A stretch of 64,000 nt of DNA from Arachis hypogaea (lineage: Eukaryota; Streptophyta; Magnoliopsida; Fabales; Fabaceae): contig NC_092045.1 of the NCBI RefSeq assembly GCF_003086295.3, forward strand, positions 93,696,693 to 93,760,692. The letters are read 5' to 3'. Shown piece after piece: positions 22,955-34,949 of the stretch. Numbering within the stretch: the stretch's first letter is position 1; each line of letters begins with the position of its first letter. Below the pieces are notes generated by a model that was given only the letters and a program-made list of their open reading frames with translations, ran no database searches and was not told the DNA's origin. Both the position numbers and the translations under genes were made by a program.

Positions 22955-24526
22955 TGACAAACCCCATTTTGAGGATTTATCTTGTGCTAATTTCAAAGGG
23001 TTTATCAATGATTTCACACATTTTCTGCATGAAAATACAAGGACTTGCATTCCTTTCCTAGTCTTGTCTCATGAAGGAAAACATGCTTATTTTGCACTAA
23101 AATTGATACCTCTCTAATCTCCCCTTGATGCCATTCGATGCCGTGACCTGTGTGCTAAGTGGTTTCAGGGTATAGAGTAGGAATGGACAGGGAAAGAGAA
23201 GAAAGACGGGTACAAGGAAAGGAAGCATGAGAATTGAAGCTTTGGAAACTTCCGCAAGGGCGCGTGCGCGCACCTGACGCGCCCGCGCGGATAAGAGCAA
23301 TGTGAAGCCGAGACTACGAGCCAAGCCACGAGCCGGCTTGAGCAGCGGCTAAGCCAGGATCCTCATGGACGCGTACGCGTGCACTCCGCTTCCGCGCATA
23401 CTCCAGAGCCAAATCCAGGGCGCGCACGCGTACCTTGCGCGTACGCGCCGATGTGCGAAGATGATTTTTTAAAAGTCACGTGACTTAGGCGTGGAGTTGG
23501 TTAGAGGTCCTAACTTTTGAGGAGTGCTTTGGCGGGAAGAGGCTTAAGAGGACCAAGGGAGCAAAGGTTGAGGACACTTAGTTCATTTTTCTAATTTTTA
23601 GATATTTTGGGGAGTTAGTTACATTGTTAGAGAGAGAAACTCCAACTTCTCTCTAGGATTCATCAACTTCTCTCAAGCTTTTACTAGGGTTCTTCCTCAT
23701 CAAAATTCTGAATTTTTACCCATTCCTTGGTGAGATCCATTGCAACTTTCATTTCACTTTGTTCATGTAATAGGTTTCTCTTCCAATTTCAAGTTGTAGT
23801 TGTAATTGTTGACATTTCTTGGATCTAGGATTCAATTCTATGATTTTTGGATTCCATTGATATTGTGAGGTTTTGATTCTCATTGTCGCTCCTTGATACT
23901 TGTTGTTAATTTCTTGTGTTGCAATATTTCTAATTTTACTTTTCTCTTCATTTCACCATGACTTTCCTTTTTGCTCATTACATGTTTGATAAAATGTCAA
24001 TACTAGCTATGGAGTAGAATTTTTGTACTTGGCATAGGGTTTGGATATTGGGAGAAATTGAATAGTTATCTCAATAGTTGATTGAGAGTTAGGGATTGCT
24101 AATTGACTTGGAGTGCACTAAAGCTAGATTCCCATAAGGTGAAGCTAGGACTTGTGACTCAAGTTGATTGTTTTCATTTGATTTTCCTCTATACTTAGGG
24201 GATAACTAAATGAAGCAAGGCCTAATAGTTGTCAACATTGAATGAGCTATGAGGATAGACTTTCCAATGCCAACCCTAAGTCAAGTCCCTTTGATAAATA
24301 ATTGATTGTTTGTTTCTCGTTACTTGCTAAGATCTTCAAAGAATTCAACAAAGCTTACTAAATCAATAAGATGCATACTTTGGCAATTCCAAGGGAGAAC
24401 GACTCGGGAGATTAATACTCTCGGATATAGATTGTAGTTTTGTTTGATGATGGATTTCGCGTTGGTTTAGACTATACTACGATTGATCACTTGATAAATT
24501 CTATACCAACAAAAATTCATTTGTCA
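22955..24526 (+). repeat. 5' LTR of the young element
   Basis: Starts TGACAAACCCC and ends TTTGTCA. It contains CG-palindrome pairs at about 23258-23291 and 23366-23452 in otherwise AT-rich sequence. Being a 5' LTR it should hold the promoter; the TATA and start sites could not be fixed by eye. Confidence 0.95.
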
Positions 24527-24529
24527 AAA

Positions 24530-24547
24530 TGGCGCCGTTGCCGGGGA
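24530..24547 (+). other. Primer binding site of the young element
   Basis: TGGCGCCGTTGCCGGGGA starts three bases after the LTR end. This is the standard Athila/Calypso-type site, usually assigned to tRNA-Asp. Confidence 0.9.
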
Positions 24548-24676
24548 ATTTGCTTAGTGTGCCATGTTATTGTTTGGATTAAGCATGTGTATATGTACAT
24601 AGTTGCACCTCATTGTGAATAATTCAAGTGACTAACCCCTCATTTGTTACAATGAATTTCATTCCCCCTTCATTGC

Positions 24677-27600
24677 ATGACGCGTTCACAACCGAATCCG
24701 AGCTTAGTCCCTTTTGATCCGGAAATAGAACGAACTTTGCTTCATATTAGACAAGCTCGGAGGCGGCTTAAGTTTGGAAAAGGGGAAGAGGTTTTCACCA
24801 CCTCAACCACCTTATTAAAAGTGAACATTGAACCGTCACTCAACGAAGGCATTAATCCTACTCCCATCAATCTCACTAACGAATCTTCTTTTGTTTTAGG
24901 TACTAATACCATGGATGCTCCGAGGAGAGTTACCATCAAGGAAGCGGGTGCACCGGATTATGTCCTTCAACCCCTTCACGTAACTCACCCCAATTTGAAT
25001 GCTAATTTTGAATTGAAGACCGCTTTGATCAACCTCCTACCTAAGTTTCATGGGCTTCCCGCACAAGACCCTATTCGACATCTCAAGGACTTCCATCGCA
25101 TATGTTCAACTACTAGACGGGAAGGGTCCGATGAAGTTGCTATATGGTTGTTTGCTTTTCCGTTTTCTCTTGAGGACAAGGCTAAAGAATGGTTCTACAC
25201 TCTCTCTAGTGAAGTTACCTCCGATTGGGACCTACTTAGAAGGGGATTCTTGGATAAATTCCTACCTCCGGAGAAGATGGATAGACTAAGGAAGGAAATG
25301 TCTTGTATTGTGCAAGGTGAGACGGAACCACTCTATGAGTATTGGGAACGGTTTCGTAAGCTACTAGATGCATGCCCCAACCACATGCTTGACACTCAAG
25401 TATTGCTTGGATACATATGTCAAGGGATGCGAGAGCAAGATAGAACCCTCTTGGACACTTCTAGCAATGGTTCTTTGTCCAAATATAAAACCGCGGAGGA
25501 GGCATGGCAACTTATTATCGACTTGGCCGAATCCAATCAACATATGAGACGAAGAGTCAATCGTTCAAGGACCGTGAATGAGGTATCAACTAGTAGTGAA
25601 ACCACCGCTCTAACTCAATCCTTAAATGAGATGACATCCATCTTGAAACAACTCCAATTGAACCAACAACAATCACAACCTCAATCATACCAACAACACC
25701 CTCCACCACCTCAACAACACAACCAACAATTGGTCCCTCAAAGAGTATGTGGCATTTGCTCTTGCTACTCTCACTACACGGATGAATGCCCAAGCCTTCA
25801 AGAAGACAATACCTTGGCGGCTACCCACAATTTCTATGATCGCCCCAATCAAGGATACCACCAAGGCGGTAATCCTAACCAAGGGTACTCTTATCAAGGA
25901 GGAGGAAGCCACAACCAAGGAAGTGGATACAATAATCCAAATTGGAGAGACAACCATCAACAAGGGAATAGGGACAACAACAACAATAATGGAGGAGGTC
26001 AAAGATGGGGTAACAATTCACAAAACTTCTCACAAAACCGACCATACAACTCACAAAATCAACCATACAACCAACAAAACCCACAAAGAAACTACCAAAC
26101 CTATCAACCACCACATCAAAGACCACCACCCAACCAATCACAAGCTCCGCAACTCACATATGCAACCACCCCCTCTAACCAAGACGAAACACTCCGGACC
26201 ATTATTCAAGGCCAAAAGGAACTACAAACCACACTTGCTTCCAGCCTCACCGGCCTCACCTCTACACTACAAGCTCTTCTTCCACGCATGGATACACCAT
26301 CAACTTCTACTCCTCAACCCCCGATCCAAAGTGTCATTCCCTCTCAACCTCAACCAAATCCAAAGGGGGGCATTAATGCCATCACCCTTAGATCCGGTAC
26401 GCAACTAAAAGGGAAGGAAGCAAAGGATTCAAGCCCTATCACAACCGCTCAAGAAGAGGAGAGAATAAACATAGAAGAGGTAGTGGAAGAGGAGACACCA
26501 CAAGCCATAGTTGAGGATAAGGTCCAACCAACAAGAGAGACAACCAAGGCCAAAAGAACCTTAGAAGAAGAAGTTGCTCAACCACTTCCATTCCCAACAC
26601 TTGCAAAGAAAGCTAAAAAGCGCATAGAACTTGACCCCAAAATGGTGGAAGTGTTCAAGAAAGTTGAGGTAACCATCCCCCTCCTTGATGCTATCCATCA
26701 AGTTCCTAGATATGCTAAATTTCTCAAAGACTTATGCATACATAAGGACAGAATTCTTGAATTGGAAACCATCCCATTGGGAAGTTCTATTTCCGCTTTA
26801 ATGGGAACGCTACCCGAGAAGTGTGATGATCCGGGTCCTTGTATGGTCACTTGCACGGTCAATGGAGTTCAATTTAGAGATTGTATGTGCGACCTTGGAG
26901 CATGTGTTAGCATCATGCCACTATCCGTCTACCGGGTATTGAACTTACCACCACTAAAAAGGTCGACGGCAAGATTTGTCCTAGCGGATAAAAGCATAAT
27001 AACCGTAGCGGGTGTTGCGGAAGATGTATTGGTGAATATAAAAGGGTTGGTGTTTCCGATTGACTTCTATGTCCTTGAAATGCCATCAAGCGAAACCGAG
27101 AGAGCATCGTCTATCCTACTTGGAAGGCCATTCTTGAGAACTTCTAGATTTAAACTTGATGCTTACTCGGGGAACTACTCATTTGAAATAGATGGGAGAA
27201 TTGTAAGCTTTAGCCTAGAGGAAGCAATGAAGCATCCACCGGAGAACCATTCTTTATTCCGGTGTGATCCAATCGACAACATAGTGGCCGAAGTGCATCT
27301 AGCAAAGTTAGATGAGAAGTATATGGGTGAAGAAGCAAATGAAAAGTCAAGCGAACTAAACACCACACATCATGCAACTCATCCGGAAACTCACACTTCC
27401 AAGAAAAACAAAAAGATGGAATTGAAGCCACTACCACCTCACTTAAGATATTCATACCTTGATGAAGCCCAAGAGCTACCCGTGATAATTGCCCAAGAGC
27501 TAACCCCTCAACAAGAAGAGAAATTGCTGAATGTATTGAGAAAAAACAAAAAGGCAATCGGATGGAGTTTGGCGGATCTAGTGGGAATAAGCCCCAAAGT

Positions 27601-28849
27601 ATGCGAACACCGCATATTCCTTGAAGAAGGAGCAAGACCGGTCCGGCAACCTCAAAGGAGACTTAATCCAACCATCCTTGAGGTAGTAAAGAAAGAAGTC
27701 ACTAAGCTACTTGAAGCGGACATCATCTATCCTATCTCGGATAGCGAATGGGTAAGCCCGGTCCAAGTAGTGCCCAAAAAGTCCAGAGTGACAACAATCA
27801 AAAATGAAAGTGGTGAACTTATAGCAACAAGAGTGCAAAATTCTTGGAGAGTATGCATAGACTACCGGAGATTGAATGCGGCCACAAGAAAGGATCATTT
27901 TCCACTACCATTTATTGATCAAATGCTTGATCGATTAGCCGGTAAATCATATTATTGTTTTCTTGATGGCTACTCCGGATACTTCCAAATTCATATTGCT
28001 CTAGAAGACCAAGAAAAAACCACATTTACTTGCCCCTTTGGGACGTATGCTTACAAGCGTATGCCATTCGGCCTATGCAATGCACCGGCAACGTTCCAAA
28101 GATGCATGATGAGCCTATTTGCGGATTTTCTAGAGCAATCAATGGAAGTTTTCATGGATGATTTTAGTGTGTATGGTGATTCATTTGAGCATTGTCTAGG
28201 TAACCTTGAAAAAGTCTTGGAGAGATGCACCAAAACAAACCTTGTTTTAAATTTTGAAAAATGTCATTTCATGGTCAAACAAGGAATTGTTTTGGGACAC
28301 ATAGTATCAAAGGAAGGCATCTCCGTAGATCCGGCAAAAATAAATGTCATATCTAGTTTACCTTACCCCTCCTCCGAAAGGGAAGTCCGTTCTTTTCTTG
28401 GACATGCAGGAGTCTACCGGAGATTCATCAAAGACTTTAGCAAGGTGGCCCTACCTCTCTCTCGATTACTCCAAAAAGACGTCGAATTTGAGCTAAGCAA
28501 AGAATGTATGGAAGCATATGACAAACTCAAAGTAGCATTGACACAAGCTCCCATAGTACGAGGCCCCAATTGGACTCAACCTTTTGAAATCATGTGTGAT
28601 GCTTCGAACTATGCGATAGGAGCCGCGTTAGCACAACGCGAGGGTAAGATTTCCTATGTCATAGCTTATGCTTCCAAAACATTAAATGGAGCCCAATCCA
28701 ACTACACTACTACCGAAAAGGAACTACTAGCTATTGTTTTTGCTTTGGACAAATTCCGAGCTTATCTTCTTGGTTCCAAGGTTGTAGTGTACTCGGATCA
28801 TGCGGCACTCAAGTACTTGTTGGCAAAAAGGAATCAAAACCGAGATTAA
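24677..28849 (+). CDS. gag-protease-reverse transcriptase-RNase H polyprotein
   Basis: 1390 codons without a stop. The gag core lies at about residues 130-250 ([15 protein letters not shown]). It is followed by a Gln/Asn/Pro-rich stretch with a CX2CX4HX4C knuckle (C358, C361, H366, C371). The aspartic protease has D739 in [11 protein letters not shown] and an LLGRPF segment near 816. The reverse transcriptase starts at about 1056 ([11 protein letters not shown]) and has FMDD at 1159-1162. RNase H begins near 1307 ([12 protein letters not shown]) and stops at 28849. The usual continuation into integrase is in another frame: the A-run at 28825-28829 is one base short, so the 5-A run is either a mutation or a homopolymer sequencing error. 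The start follows a short 130-base leader. Gag forms particles, protease matures them, and RT/RNase H copies the RNA. Confidence 0.93.
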   Translation: MTRSQPNPSLVPFDPEIERTLLHIRQARRRLKFGKGEEVFTTSTTLLKVNIEPSLNEGINPTPINLTNESSFVLGTNTMDAPRRVTIKEAGAPDYVLQPLHVTHPNLNANFELKTALINLLPKFHGLPAQDPIRHLKDFHRICSTTRREGSDEVAIWLFAFPFSLEDKAKEWFYTLSSEVTSDWDLLRRGFLDKFLPPEKMDRLRKEMSCIVQGETEPLYEYWERFRKLLDACPNHMLDTQVLLGYICQGMREQDRTLLDTSSNGSLSKYKTAEEAWQLIIDLAESNQHMRRRVNRSRTVNEVSTSSETTALTQSLNEMTSILKQLQLNQQQSQPQSYQQHPPPPQQHNQQLVPQRVCGICSCYSHYTDECPSLQEDNTLAATHNFYDRPNQGYHQGGNPNQGYSYQGGGSHNQGSGYNNPNWRDNHQQGNRDNNNNNGGGQRWGNNSQNFSQNRPYNSQNQPYNQQNPQRNYQTYQPPHQRPPPNQSQAPQLTYATTPSNQDETLRTIIQGQKELQTTLASSLTGLTSTLQALLPRMDTPSTSTPQPPIQSVIPSQPQPNPKGGINAITLRSGTQLKGKEAKDSSPITTAQEEERINIEEVVEEETPQAIVEDKVQPTRETTKAKRTLEEEVAQPLPFPTLAKKAKKRIELDPKMVEVFKKVEVTIPLLDAIHQVPRYAKFLKDLCIHKDRILELETIPLGSSISALMGTLPEKCDDPGPCMVTCTVNGVQFRDCMCDLGACVSIMPLSVYRVLNLPPLKRSTARFVLADKSIITVAGVAEDVLVNIKGLVFPIDFYVLEMPSSETERASSILLGRPFLRTSRFKLDAYSGNYSFEIDGRIVSFSLEEAMKHPPENHSLFRCDPIDNIVAEVHLAKLDEKYMGEEANEKSSELNTTHHATHPETHTSKKNKKMELKPLPPHLRYSYLDEAQELPVIIAQELTPQQEEKLLNVLRKNKKAIGWSLADLVGISPKVCEHRIFLEEGARPVRQPQRRLNPTILEVVKKEVTKLLEADIIYPISDSEWVSPVQVVPKKSRVTTIKNESGELIATRVQNSWRVCIDYRRLNAATRKDHFPLPFIDQMLDRLAGKSYYCFLDGYSGYFQIHIALEDQEKTTFTCPFGTYAYKRMPFGLCNAPATFQRCMMSLFADFLEQSMEVFMDDFSVYGDSFEHCLGNLEKVLERCTKTNLVLNFEKCHFMVKQGIVLGHIVSKEGISVDPAKINVISSLPYPSSEREVRSFLGHAGVYRRFIKDFSKVALPLSRLLQKDVEFELSKECMEAYDKLKVALTQAPIVRGPNWTQPFEIMCDASNYAIGAALAQREGKISYVIAYASKTLNGAQSNYTTTEKELLAIVFALDKFRAYLLGSKVVVYSDHAALKYLLAKRNQNRD

Positions 28850-30330
28850 TTCGTTGGGTGCTTTTGTTACAAGAATTTGATTTGGAGATCAAAGATAGGA
28901 GTGGTTCCCAAAATCTAGTGGCGGACCATTTAAGCCGCCTTGAACACACAAAGGGCGACACCACTCCCATCAATGACTCCTTTCCTTTAGATACCTTGCA
29001 CGCAATCTCGGAAGTGGTTCCTTGGTATGCCCCAATAGCAAACTATTTGGTTTCACGCACTTTCCCTCCTAATCTTGACAAAAACAAAAAGGATAAGCTG
29101 AAAAGCGAATCCAAATACTACATTTGGGATGATCCCTATTTGTGGAGGTGTGGAGCGGACCAAATAGTGCGACGGTGCATTCCCCAAACCGAATTCCAAG
29201 CAATCCTGGACGCTTGCCATGCTTCCGAAGGAGGTGGTCACTATGGGCCCCAAAGAACGGCAAGAAAGGTCCTTGATTGCGGATTTTGGTGGCCAACTCT
29301 TCTCAAAGATGCTTCTCTCTATTGCAAATCTTGTCCCCAATGTATTAGGTTTGGAGATATTTCCAAGAAGGACGAAATTCCCCAACAAAATATGCTTTTT
29401 TGTGAAATCTTTGATGTATGGGGGATCGACTTCATGGGACCGTTTCCAAATTCAAACGGCTTTCTCTACATCTTGTTAGCCGTCGATTATGTGTCAAAAT
29501 GGGTGGAGGCAATCCCCACCCGAACGGATGACGCTAATGTTGTGTACTCTTTTGTGAGGAATAATATCATTTGCCGTTTTGGTGCCCCAAGAGCAATCAT
29601 AAGTGACCAAGGATCACACTTTTGCAACAAAAAAATAGACGGCCTCATGAAAAAATATGGCATCATCCACAAAGTCGCCACGGCTTACCACCCTCAGACA
29701 AACGGCCAAGCCGAAGTCTCTAACCGGGAAATCAAGCATGTCCTAGAAAGAGTTGTGAAGCCGAATAGGAAAGATTGGAGCACTAAACTCTCCGATGCAC
29801 TGTGGGCTTATCGAACGGCTTACAAGACACCGATCGGCATGAGCCCCTTCCGGCTTGTATATGGTAAAGCATGTCACTTACCGGTGGAGATTGAGCACAA
29901 AGCCTATTGGGCCGTGAAGGAGTGTAATATGAGTTTGAATGGAGCCGGAATCGAGAGAAAGCTTCAATTGGCGGAATTGGAATGTTTAAGACTAGAAGCT
30001 TACGACAACGCTAGGCTCTATAAGGAAAAGTTGAAGGCCATCCATGACAAGAACATTAGGAGACGAGAGTTCCGACCCGGTGACCTAGTCCTTCTCTACA
30101 ATTCAAGGTTGAGACTACTACCCGGAAAGCTAAGATCAAGGTGGGATGGACCCTACCAAGTGGAGAAAGTAGAACCTTATGGGGTCTACCACTTGCGCCA
30201 CCCAACAAGCCCGGACATCTTCAAGGTAAACGGACACCGTCTCAAATTGTATCATGGTGAGCAAAGAAAGAACTCCAAGGAATTTGAAGTATTCCTCTTG
30301 AGGGATGCAAATCTTGAACAAGCACAATGA
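28830..30330 (+). CDS. Integrase part of pol, one frameshift away
   Basis: Continues pol in the next frame from the A-run at 28825-28829. Counting from the codon at 28858: the end of RNase H ([20 protein letters not shown]), a zinc-binding region with H121, H127, C159 and C162, and a catalytic core with D191 (GIDFMGPF), D250 (ISDQGSHF) and E286 (GQAEVSN), giving the DX35E spacing. A basic C-terminal domain ([13 protein letters not shown]) follows, ending at 30330. All catalytic residues are present, so the frameshift is the only visible pol defect. Without frame restoration or recoding no integrase would be made. It inserts the cDNA copy into the genome. Confidence 0.9.
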
Positions 30331-30599
30331 ACCACTGAAAGTCCAACTTAAGGACGTTAAACAAAAGTGCTAGGTGGGAGACACCCCACCATGGTAAGAT
30401 CTTCCTTTGAGCTTTGTACATAGACACTTGACTTCATGTATGTTAGTTAGATTTTATTGTCAATTCTCCGTCATTTGTTCAATTCATTGCTGATTTGCCA
30501 AGTCAAATGCCTACTATAGTGCTTAGGCAGCTGTGTGGAAAAGGGAAGTTGTAATGTCAAAAGTGGTATAGATACATGCACAATTAGGAAAAGCAACCC
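30331..30599 (+). other. Post-pol spacer
   Basis: No gene seen. A short AT-rich stretch between the integrase stop and the CG array. Confidence 0.6.
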
Positions 30600-31315
30600 C
30601 CTCTGCGCGTGCGCGCGCCTGGCGCGTACGCGCCCCTAAGGCATTCAAAGGCCCCCACGCGAACGCGCACCGTGCGCGGACGCGCGGATTGCGACTGACA
30701 GACCTCCATACATTTACCCGAGAGTTGCGCCCACACCATGCCAAGACCGTGCCTGAGGCACATGAATATCGCGCGCACGCGCACATGGCGCGTCCGCGCA
30801 CTTGGGCGAAACCTGCCAATCGACGCGCAAGCGTATTATGCGCGCGTGCGCCGATTGTCCTGCTGCAATCCTGGTACATGTTCCAGAGAGTTAGGCCGCT
30901 TTCAGGCCTCTGCCAAGCCACAGGCCCAATACCATTGCCGCGTGCGCGCACTAGACGCGCACGCGTCCATACACTGTAAACACAAGATGCGCCCGCGCGC
31001 CCTAGCCGCGTACGCGCCCTTTGATCCTGCACTCCTCCCTGAGCCATTTCGCAGAGAGTTGAGCCCCCTATAGGCCCCTTTCATGCCTGGGGAACAACCG
31101 CTTCGACGCGTGCGCGTACTGCGCGCGCGCGTGCCGAAAGTCCTGAAGCAACTTCTGGTACTGCGTCCAGAGAGTTGTGCCACCCCTGTGCCTCCCTTGT
31201 GCCCCCAGCCCAAGCACATGGACGCGCCCGCGCAACGTGCGCGCACGCGTCCCTCTCCACCTCGCCTCGCTGCGCGAGCGCGCACTGCGCGCGCACGCGC
31301 GGATGATCGGCGCCA
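30600..31315. repeat. CG-palindrome tandem array of the young element
   Basis: Paired CG-dense words, for example GCGCGTGCGCGC near GCGCGTACGCGC, occur around 30605, 30658, 30768, 30822, 30941, 30988, 31106, 31221 and 31272. AGAGAGTT-type spacer words at about 30719, 30884, 31053 and 31172 suggest diverged units of roughly 120-170 bp, most with two CG pairs. Long ORFs on both strands here are composition artefacts. Confidence 0.8.
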
Positions 31316-31339
31316 ATACAAAAAGAGGCACACTCACCC

Positions 31340-32193
31340 CTTCACTTTCACTTCACATTTCCCCCCCCCCCCTCTCATACCTTCTACTACACATCCAACT
31401 TCAAAGAGGGGCACACTCTTTCTTCCACCCTTCCCTCTTCTACACTACTTTCTACCACTCACTACCTTCTCTACCACTCCTCAACCCACACCACAACCTC
31501 CTATCCTATTCTCTTCATCTCACAAGGTACTACACTAAGCTACCATCTCTTGTGTTCTTATTCCATTTATCTCACATTCATTTAGTTAGCTTCTTTCTTC
31601 TTTTATTTTAGTTACTTCTTTAGGAGGTTTTTGTTCTTGTTTTCTTTTCCTTTTCCCTCTCCTTCAAACTAACTCTTCATGGGCATTTAGGTCTCCACTT
31701 CACTTACATTAGTAGATGAGTTATGTTGCTTGCTCTTCTTACAATCACTGTGCCATATAATCATTAATAGTGGATTGTGACTTACTACATTGCTTTCACC
31801 ATCTTCTAATCACACACTACAACAGGATGCACACCAAGTGTTCGATGAAAGGCATACTTGACTTTTGCACCCAATTTGACTGAATTGCCTCTCAATTTAT
31901 CACTTTTAGGCGCATCCCCATTTCCCCCAATCCATTCACTCACGTTTTCTTAACTTGCTTTCCATGTGTGACCCTTAAGGGTATACGCTTCTCATGCTCC
32001 CTACTTGCATGCATAAATCACCCTAACACCATATGAAAATGATTTGCCTTGCTCTTCTCATGTTATCTTAGTTACATGTTGCAGCTGTCATGTGACAACG
32101 ATACCCATATTCTATGGCATAACTTTTCATCGCATAAACACATTTACTTCCACTTACTTGGATTTGATGTTTTCCCTTCTTTACTCTCACAGG
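31340..32193 (+). promoter_or_regulatory. Pyrimidine-rich leader and acceptor-like site of accessory ORF
   Basis: 31340-31520 is C/T-rich, with a run of 12 C at 31361-31372. The AT-rich remainder ends in TTACTCTCACAG at 32181-32192, and an ATG follows at 32194. The left remnant (795-805) has the same arrangement. An internal splice acceptor producing a subgenomic message, as in env-bearing Athila relatives, is inferred. An in-frame ATG at 32044 would add 50 residues and is less likely as start. Confidence 0.45.
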
Positions 32194-33408
32194 ATGGTTA
32201 TCAAGAAGAACAAAGGGAAAGCTCCCAAGAAGCCAACTCCCAACAAAGCGCACCAAGAGCAAACGGCCAAGCCACTCTTGAAGAAGACTAAGGGCCCCAT
32301 TGAGGTCCTAGAGAAGGATAACCCTCCTAAGGATTCAAACAAGTTTCCCAACCGCTACTGCGAACTTGTTTACTCCAGAATGATCGAAAGGGACTATCAT
32401 CCGGAACCCCTCCTAGTCCTACCGGCTCACCTCCGTCCGATTGTGATGCCACATATTGAGCAGAGACAATGGAGGTTCCTATTGAGGAAACCAAAGGAGG
32501 CAAACCTCTCATGGGTAGTAGAATTCTACTCCAACTTCCACTCCCCCCTTCTCACATCGATCTTTGTGCGCCGAAAGCAAGTGTCGGTCACCGTGGAAAC
32601 CATCCAGGAAGTCCTTGGTATTGAACAATCAACGGATGCATATGACGCCTATGAAGAGGTCTTGTCTACATGCGATGACCGCGCATTCGATTGGAGCGCA
32701 ATCCTCCGTGTCATTGCTTTACCCGACGCATATTGGATTCGGGGGACTATCAAGCAAAGACCCAAGGGTTTAGATGTTCGCCACCTCACTCAAGAAGCCA
32801 CGGCATGGGCTCAAATTCTAGCTCACTATGTGCTCCCAAGTACACATGGGTCCTCCATCACCGCCGAGTTGGCCTTATTGATATGGTGCATCTTAACCGA
32901 GAAACCGGTCAACGTTTCGCATGCCATCCGCCAATCCATGGGGCGCATTCATGCCAAAGGAAATCTACCATTCCCCGGTTTGGTGACAGAATTGGTTGCC
33001 AAAGCCGGCGTCAACCGAGAGGCTAAAGATAGGAGAGCCTCAATTCCGGTCGATGGTGATATAATTCCGACCAAGAGATGCCTCAAACCCCCGGAAGCTA
33101 CCAAGGACAGCGGACTAACCACACCAGCTCGCAACACTACCACTTCATCTACATCACAAAAGTCGGCCGCCCAACGCCTTGAGGACCTTCACAAGAAACT
33201 GGACCGTTATGAACGGCGTAACCAACGCCGATATGCTCATGTGAAGAAGCTCCTAAGCATAGTCACACCACCTATGGAGGAACCCGATATCTCAACATCC
33301 ACCGCGACTTCAGGCGGAGAGAGCGATGACATTGGAGATATGGGACAGTCGGGACTCGATCAACCACTGCGCCTTACCTACAGCACGGAGGACCGTGCTA
33401 AGTTTTAA
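32194..33408 (+). CDS. Accessory ORF, putative plant transposon protein
   Basis: 404 codons. A Lys-rich N-terminus (MVIKKNKGKAPKKPT) is followed by a compact domain at about residues 45-270 (YCELVYSRMIERDYHPEPLL, WVVEFYSNFH, ILRVIALPDAYW, LALLIWCILTEKPVNVSHAI). A Thr/Ser-rich linker, a coiled-coil-like segment (RLEDLHKKLDRYERRNQRRY) and an acidic tail complete it. This resembles the putative plant transposon protein family (PF20167-like, from memory) common in legume Athila-type elements. It occupies the place of the env-like ORF of Athila/Calypso, but no signal peptide or membrane segment is visible, so an envelope role is not supported. Its function is unknown; DNA, RNA or Gag binding is only a guess from the basic end and coiled coil. 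Confidence 0.75.
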   Translation: MVIKKNKGKAPKKPTPNKAHQEQTAKPLLKKTKGPIEVLEKDNPPKDSNKFPNRYCELVYSRMIERDYHPEPLLVLPAHLRPIVMPHIEQRQWRFLLRKPKEANLSWVVEFYSNFHSPLLTSIFVRRKQVSVTVETIQEVLGIEQSTDAYDAYEEVLSTCDDRAFDWSAILRVIALPDAYWIRGTIKQRPKGLDVRHLTQEATAWAQILAHYVLPSTHGSSITAELALLIWCILTEKPVNVSHAIRQSMGRIHAKGNLPFPGLVTELVAKAGVNREAKDRRASIPVDGDIIPTKRCLKPPEATKDSGLTTPARNTTTSSTSQKSAAQRLEDLHKKLDRYERRNQRRYAHVKKLLSIVTPPMEEPDISTSTATSGGESDDIGDMGQSGLDQPLRLTYSTEDRAKF

Positions 33409-34936
33409 GTGTGGGAAGGTCGACCGACCGATCTCCGTAGGTAAAAATCTGAATAAATTAGGATAGGTTGCATGAGTAGGTTTTAGTTAGCATCATTCAC
33501 ATGATAAGTACTTGGTTGGAACAATGAAATTCTTTCTTAGGAAACCAATACTTTGGGACAACCATGGGGCACTGCAAAAATTTTAAATGCTTTGATGCCA
33601 AAAATCGCATGAAGAATTATATTTTGGAACATAGTTTTGAGTTAAGAACACAAACAAGTGAATTTTGAGCCTAATGATGTGGTTACATCTTATAACCACT
33701 TACTTTCCTTCTTGTGTGCATTATTCTCCTTCTATGATTGTAATCTTTGCTTTGTTTCATTCTTTATGTCCATTATTTTGTGCATTCATGAATTTACATG
33801 ATTGAGGCCATCATTTCATTAGCTCACTTACCCAAATAGCCCACCTTTCATCTCCCATTGATAACCAATTTGAGCCTACGATTAACCCGCTTGTTCTTTA
33901 ATTTAGCACATTACAAGCCTTAAAGTGGAAAACAATGAAAGTCCTTAATTTGGATCTTTGATTAGCTTAGGCTAGTGTATGTGAATATCATTCAAGTGTG
34001 GGAGCCTTGGGGCATTGGGTGGATAAAAGGGTAGTTTTGCATTGTTATTGGAAATATTGAGGAATTGGGTACACACTCATGTCTTGATTAAATGAATAGA
34101 CCTTATGCATTGATGTTTTTGTGTAAAGTTCGAAAGAAAAAAAGAAGGAAAGAAAAGAATGAAGAGAAAAAGAAATAAAAGTGAAAAAAAAAAGAGAAAA
34201 GAAAAAAATATAGAAAAAAAAATATATAACAGAAAAGAAAGAAAAGAAAGACAATAAAAGGGACAAAAGGCCCCAAAGAAAAGTTCAAACAAGATCAATG
34301 CATAAGTATCGTGAAATGAATAGAAAATACATGAGTGTGTGTGAAAGTGAGAATTGGGTAGTTAGAGTAGTACTCAATTGAATAGGTCATTATATAGGTT
34401 AGGTGGAAAAGTTTAAGTTAATCAAAGATTCAAATCCTAAGTCCACTAGCCATATATGATCCTACCTTGACTCTAACCCCATTACAACCCAAGAAGAAGA
34501 CCTCATGATAGATGGATGCATGCATGAAATACATGTTGATTGTTAGAAGAAGAACAAATCTTAGAAAGCATGATTAGGGGAGAATTGAGAGAATCAACCC
34601 TAAATACCTGAGCGATCAGAGCGCAAATACTTCCGGTGAGGGTTCGATACTCAATCCTTTGATTCCCGGCTCTTGCGAGCATTCCTCATGCAAGATTGTG
34701 TATATTGCATTTGATACATAGAAATTGACAAGTTCTATGCATTGACCACCATCGTGTCCCATGTGCTCGCATATGTCATAAGGAAGCTGATTTGTTCCCA
34801 ACCAAGTAGATAACAGCATTAGTTGTAGTTGCATGCATATAAGTAGGTTGCATTTCGTGAGTCCTATGCGTTTGTGATCCCTCGGTCTTCTGTATTTCTT
34901 TGCATTTTCCTAAGCATGAGGACATGCTAGAATCTA
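33409..34936 (+). other. 3' untranslated region of the young element
   Basis: AT-rich, with an A/G tract at 34131-34260 and no ORF of interest (long Phe/Ser frames on the minus strand are artefacts of that tract). A block at 34606-34660 (TGAGCGATCAGAGCG ... GGTTCGATACTC) resembles tRNA A and B boxes and is partly conserved in the left remnant at 2066-2115. Confidence 0.6.
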
Positions 34937-34949
34937 AGTGTGGGGAGGT
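34937..34949 (+). other. Polypurine tract
   Basis: AAGTGTGGGGAGGT ends directly at the 3' LTR start (TGACAAACC). This is the plus-strand primer site. Confidence 0.85.

Noticed and set aside
30523..31338. Several overlapping 90-174-codon ORFs on both strands
   Set aside because: They lie in the CG-palindrome array; low stop density follows from composition, and the peptides are Arg/Ala-rich repeats without domains.
32194..33408. Envelope-like protein
   Set aside because: Position fits env of Athila relatives, but no signal peptide, transmembrane segment or cleavage motif is visible.
34045..34298. Phe/Ser-rich minus-strand ORFs that look like membrane peptides
   Set aside because: Translation of the A/G-rich tract in the 3' untranslated region; no conserved start or sequence.
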